The notes below the pieces were generated by a model. That model worked only from the letters and a program-made list of their open reading frames with translations, made no database searches and was not told the origin of the DNA. This document shows positions 61,285-64,000 of a stretch of 64,000 bases of DNA, piece by piece. This DNA is from Rotaria socialis. Its lineage: Eukaryota; Rotifera; Eurotatoria; Philodinida; Philodinidae. Within the stretch, counting starts at the first letter, position 1, and each line of letters starts with the position of its first letter. The position numbers and the translations under genes were made by a program. The stretch covers positions 124,001-188,000 of the forward strand of contig CAJNYU010004404.1 of NCBI GenBank assembly GCA_905331475.1, read 5' to 3'.

Positions 61285-63331
61285 TTATCAAAACCCGAGT
61301 AAGCAACCGCAGCATCTAGCTTCCCGCCATTGTTACAATCACCGACCGATACAGAAAACGGACGAGATGCATACTCACCTGGTCATATCTGCTGCAGGTG
61401 TGAATGAGCCATTACCATCTCCAATCAATATATCTATATCATTCGTTCCATAATTGGCCATGATGATATCTAGTAAAAGATCACCATTCAAAGCTCCAAC
61501 CCCAACTGAGTATGGTTGAGATACAAAATCAGTCGTGAAAGTTTTTCAACTTAAAAAAGAACCATTCCCACATTCAATAAATATACCAACACTATCACTA
61601 CCATGATTAGCGACAATGATATCGAGTATAGTATCATTGTTAAAATCACCTACATTTATAAACGTGAGCCCAGTGTCTATTAAATATGTTGTTTTATCTG
61701 AAAAGGTGCCATTGCCATATCCGAGAATTACACTTAAAGTTTTGCCATAAGCATTAGTGACGGCGATGTCCTGTCGAGTGTCGTTGTTGAAATCGCCAAT
61801 AGCTACAGAGCCTGGCCAAAGTCCAATTGAATATGTTGTTTGATTTTCAAAAGACCTGTTGCCATATCCGAGAAATACACTTACGGTACCGTCACGCTCA
61901 GTAGCAACGAGTATATCCTGTCGTCTATCGTTGTTAAAGTCACCAATAGGTACAGGACGTGGCCATCTGTCAGTTGAATACGTTGTTTGATTGGGAAAAG
62001 AGCTGTTGCCATATCCCAGAAGTATACTCACAGTAGCACTCAAGTAATTAAGTAATTCGCGACGATTATATCTAGTCGTCTATCGTTATTAAAATCACTA
62101 ACAGCTAGAGAAAATGACGATGAGTCCGTAGAATATGTCATTTTGTTTTCGAAAGAGGGTTCATCATAGCTAAATAATACACCTGCACTACGCGTATCAT
62201 TATTAATCACAGTAAGGTCTAAACGAGCGTCTTTATTGAAATCACCAATCACTAATGAAACTGTCAAAAAATCTCCCGTCGAGTAATTTTTGCAGTATGT
62301 AAAGTTCCCATTTTCATATCCGAGAAGTAAAACGATATTGTTAATGCCTGCACTGGTAATAATTAAATCCTTTCGATTGTCTTTAGCGAGATCAACAATC
62401 AAAGCACAATATGGAGAAGCATTATTGATCAAATATATTTGAAGAGTTTTGAAAGTTCCGTTGCGTAACCCCGTAGTACACTGACACTGTAATCTCCATG
62501 GTTGGTAATGGGAATATCTAAGATTACGCCGTTGTTGAGATCATCAATATCAATAGAATATGGATGTGAATCATAACCAGTCGAGTACGTACCGGCTAAT
62601 GAAAAACTTCCATTAACATATCCATAAAATAAGTTTAAACTGTCTGTACCATAATCTACAGTCGTTATATCAAATATTGTGCCGTTGTTAAGATCAACTA
62701 CGTTGATCCGAACTGGACGAGATGATCCAGTTGAAAAAACTATTGGACTTGCAAAAACTCCTTATCCATGTCCAAAAAGTATACTGACACTGTTTGTGTC
62801 GAAACATGCTACTGCGAAATCTAACCGTTCATCTTTTGTTGAAATCGCTAACAGCCACCATTTATGGGCCAGACCCAGATCCAGTTGAATAAACTATTGG
62901 AATGGGCACTGTGCTATTGCTATTTCCAAAAACTATAGTTATAGTATCAGCAGCGTAATTGGCAATAGCAATATCTAGTCACGTATCATTATTAAAGTCG
63001 CCCACGGTGACAGATCGTGGACCAATGTTATAGTCAATTGGATTTGTAGTTATTTTATTGGAATTGAGCTCAAAAATTGTGTCTAAGTAACATAGGTACA
63101 TCAATTAATAGAATTATCACTCTCTCATAGAGATTCATCAGTCATATGACTCTAATGAAGGACAAGTCAGGAGGAATTTTTTCTAGCTATGCGCTACTCC
63201 ATACCTGATGCTTTTGACGCGGTGAAAAAAACAACCAGCATGCAAATAACCAAAACTATACATGTAAACAAAGCAAATATAAAGAAAGGGTTCGTGATAA
63301 AATCCCTCAATGACCAACACCGATATTCCAT
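61285..63331 (-). pseudogene. Single-pass membrane protein with FG-GAP/VCBS repeats, decayed
   Basis: A start exon (63205..63331; ATG at 63331) encodes a membrane helix (FIFALFTCIVLVICMLVVFF), then a donor GTATGG. From 63082 downward come repeated FG-GAP/VCBS-like units with the signature VGDFNNDT--DI-VAN and LGYGNGSF, at least eight recognisable down to about 61285. Repeats of this kind build beta-propellers. The reading frame is broken: TGA in the first unit (NDT then stop, then LDIAIAN), TAA after GSGSGP, and several frame changes (a switch near 62040 and near 62432, and others toward 62800). The last unit has decayed to VGDCNNGGKLDAAVAYSG. I infer a pseudogene of a type II surface protein. 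Confidence 0.8.
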
Positions 63332-64000
63332 AACAGAAAAGCAAAAAGAATCATATGTGAGCCATCAAAAGAAACAACACTATGCATCTTGTGCACGTTC
63401 GTGTAAGCTTTTATTCGATCCATGGTATTTCTACGAACTCCCCTCGCAGCACCTGCATTTGATATGATGTTCACATTTTCGTTCGCATCAAAGTTAATAC
63501 TGTTCCTTGAAAAGAAACCAGCACTCGATTTACTATCACCGACAAGAGCCAATTCAATACACAACAAGATAGAAGTTGCGAAGAACAAAACAAAACGTAT
63601 TTCTGGCGTGAACATTCATCGACTATTTCCGATATTGAATATTTTGTATAACAAACACAATATCAGAATTTGAGTCACTCAAACAAAAATGGCAAATGCA
63701 CTATAGAATTCATCATCATTCCACAAATGTCTTTTTTATGCAACATGCAACATTACATACCTCATTCGAACGGAACGACACTGTTCAGCTCTATGTGTGA
63801 TTGTCGGATATCAGGTGCTATTACAAATGACGACAGCAACTTCTATAATAATAATAATAGAATGCTAATCGATTCATTGCCAATGATGAGATCATCGATC
63901 GGTCTATATATATATATTGACTATTTTTCAACTTTGCTGTCAATTGGTTACTTTCGAATTTTCGTTCTCTTCATTCTATATCGTAACATTATCTACACAG
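63332..64000. other. Window end, nothing firmly recognised
   Basis: A minus-strand open frame (63307-63615) starts MFTPEIRFVLFFATSILLCI and could be a signal-peptide exon, but it overlaps the FG-GAP start exon in another frame and cannot be joined to it. A (TA)n run is near 63905. Confidence 0.3.

Noticed and set aside
63307-63615. Minus-strand frame starting MFTPEIRFVLFFATSILLCI
   Set aside because: It resembles a signal peptide, but no splice to any following exon keeps frame, and it overlaps the FG-GAP start exon.
1-64000. tRNA and rRNA genes
   Set aside because: Reading by eye found no convincing cloverleaf or rRNA core. A covariance-model scan would be decisive and was not possible.

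Overview
This is eukaryotic, animal-type DNA: AT-rich, with short GT-AG introns (mostly about 45-80 bp) that split nearly every gene, and complete orthologue-like genes for condensin subunit H, TTC12, AK6 and an intermediate-filament protein. Compact introns, LamG and FG-GAP/VCBS surface-protein relics with one transmembrane helix, and many small decayed transposons fit a bdelloid rotifer best. That assignment is inference; no database search was possible. All gene models were assembled by hand from splice sites and reading-frame continuity.

Layout. (1) About 1-10.9 kb is accessory and decayed: a tandem duplication, a GC-rich element with CCCAGGT ends, two coiled-coil exons on the minus strand, a kinase-like fragment, a long poly-C run, a broken hAT transposase, a broken LamG membrane-protein gene and a MULE-type transposase fragment. 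(2) 11.5-18.1 kb: a NifS/selenocysteine-lyase-like gene, then a hAT deletion derivative with perfect 13-bp inverted ends, a four-helix membrane-protein gene cut by a 404-bp solo LTR with a 5-bp target duplication, and an RPA1-like pseudogene carrying a 288-bp palindromic MITE. (3) 18.6 kb: first copy of a dispersed repeat whose second copy is at 59.3 kb. (4) 20.9-34.7 kb is the gene-dense core: a 17-exon fasciclin-domain protein (+), NCAPH (-), TTC12 (+) and AK6 (-). NCAPH and TTC12 are divergent and 204 bp apart; the FAS1 gene and NCAPH converge 101 bp apart. (5) 37.2-46.8 kb: an 18-exon AKNA-like gene. (6) 48.6-50.0 kb: an unrecognised protein with an acidic tract. (7) 50.3-55.1 kb: a poly-G run with an N gap, then non-coding DNA. 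(8) 55.1-57.7 kb: a lamin-tail intermediate filament gene. (9) 58.3-63.3 kb, minus strand: a chymotrypsin-fold protease with altered zymogen-activation residues, then a decayed FG-GAP membrane protein.

The genes do not form one pathway. The intact ones are housekeeping or structural (chromosome condensation, dynein-arm assembly, ribosome-linked adenylate kinase, Se/S metabolism, cytoskeleton, adhesion). The broken ones are mostly surface proteins, a replication-factor copy and transposon genes. I found no new multi-gene system. The most interesting items are the LTR-disrupted membrane gene, the protease that has lost its activation pair, and the glutamine-repeat fasciclin protein with two polybasic sites.
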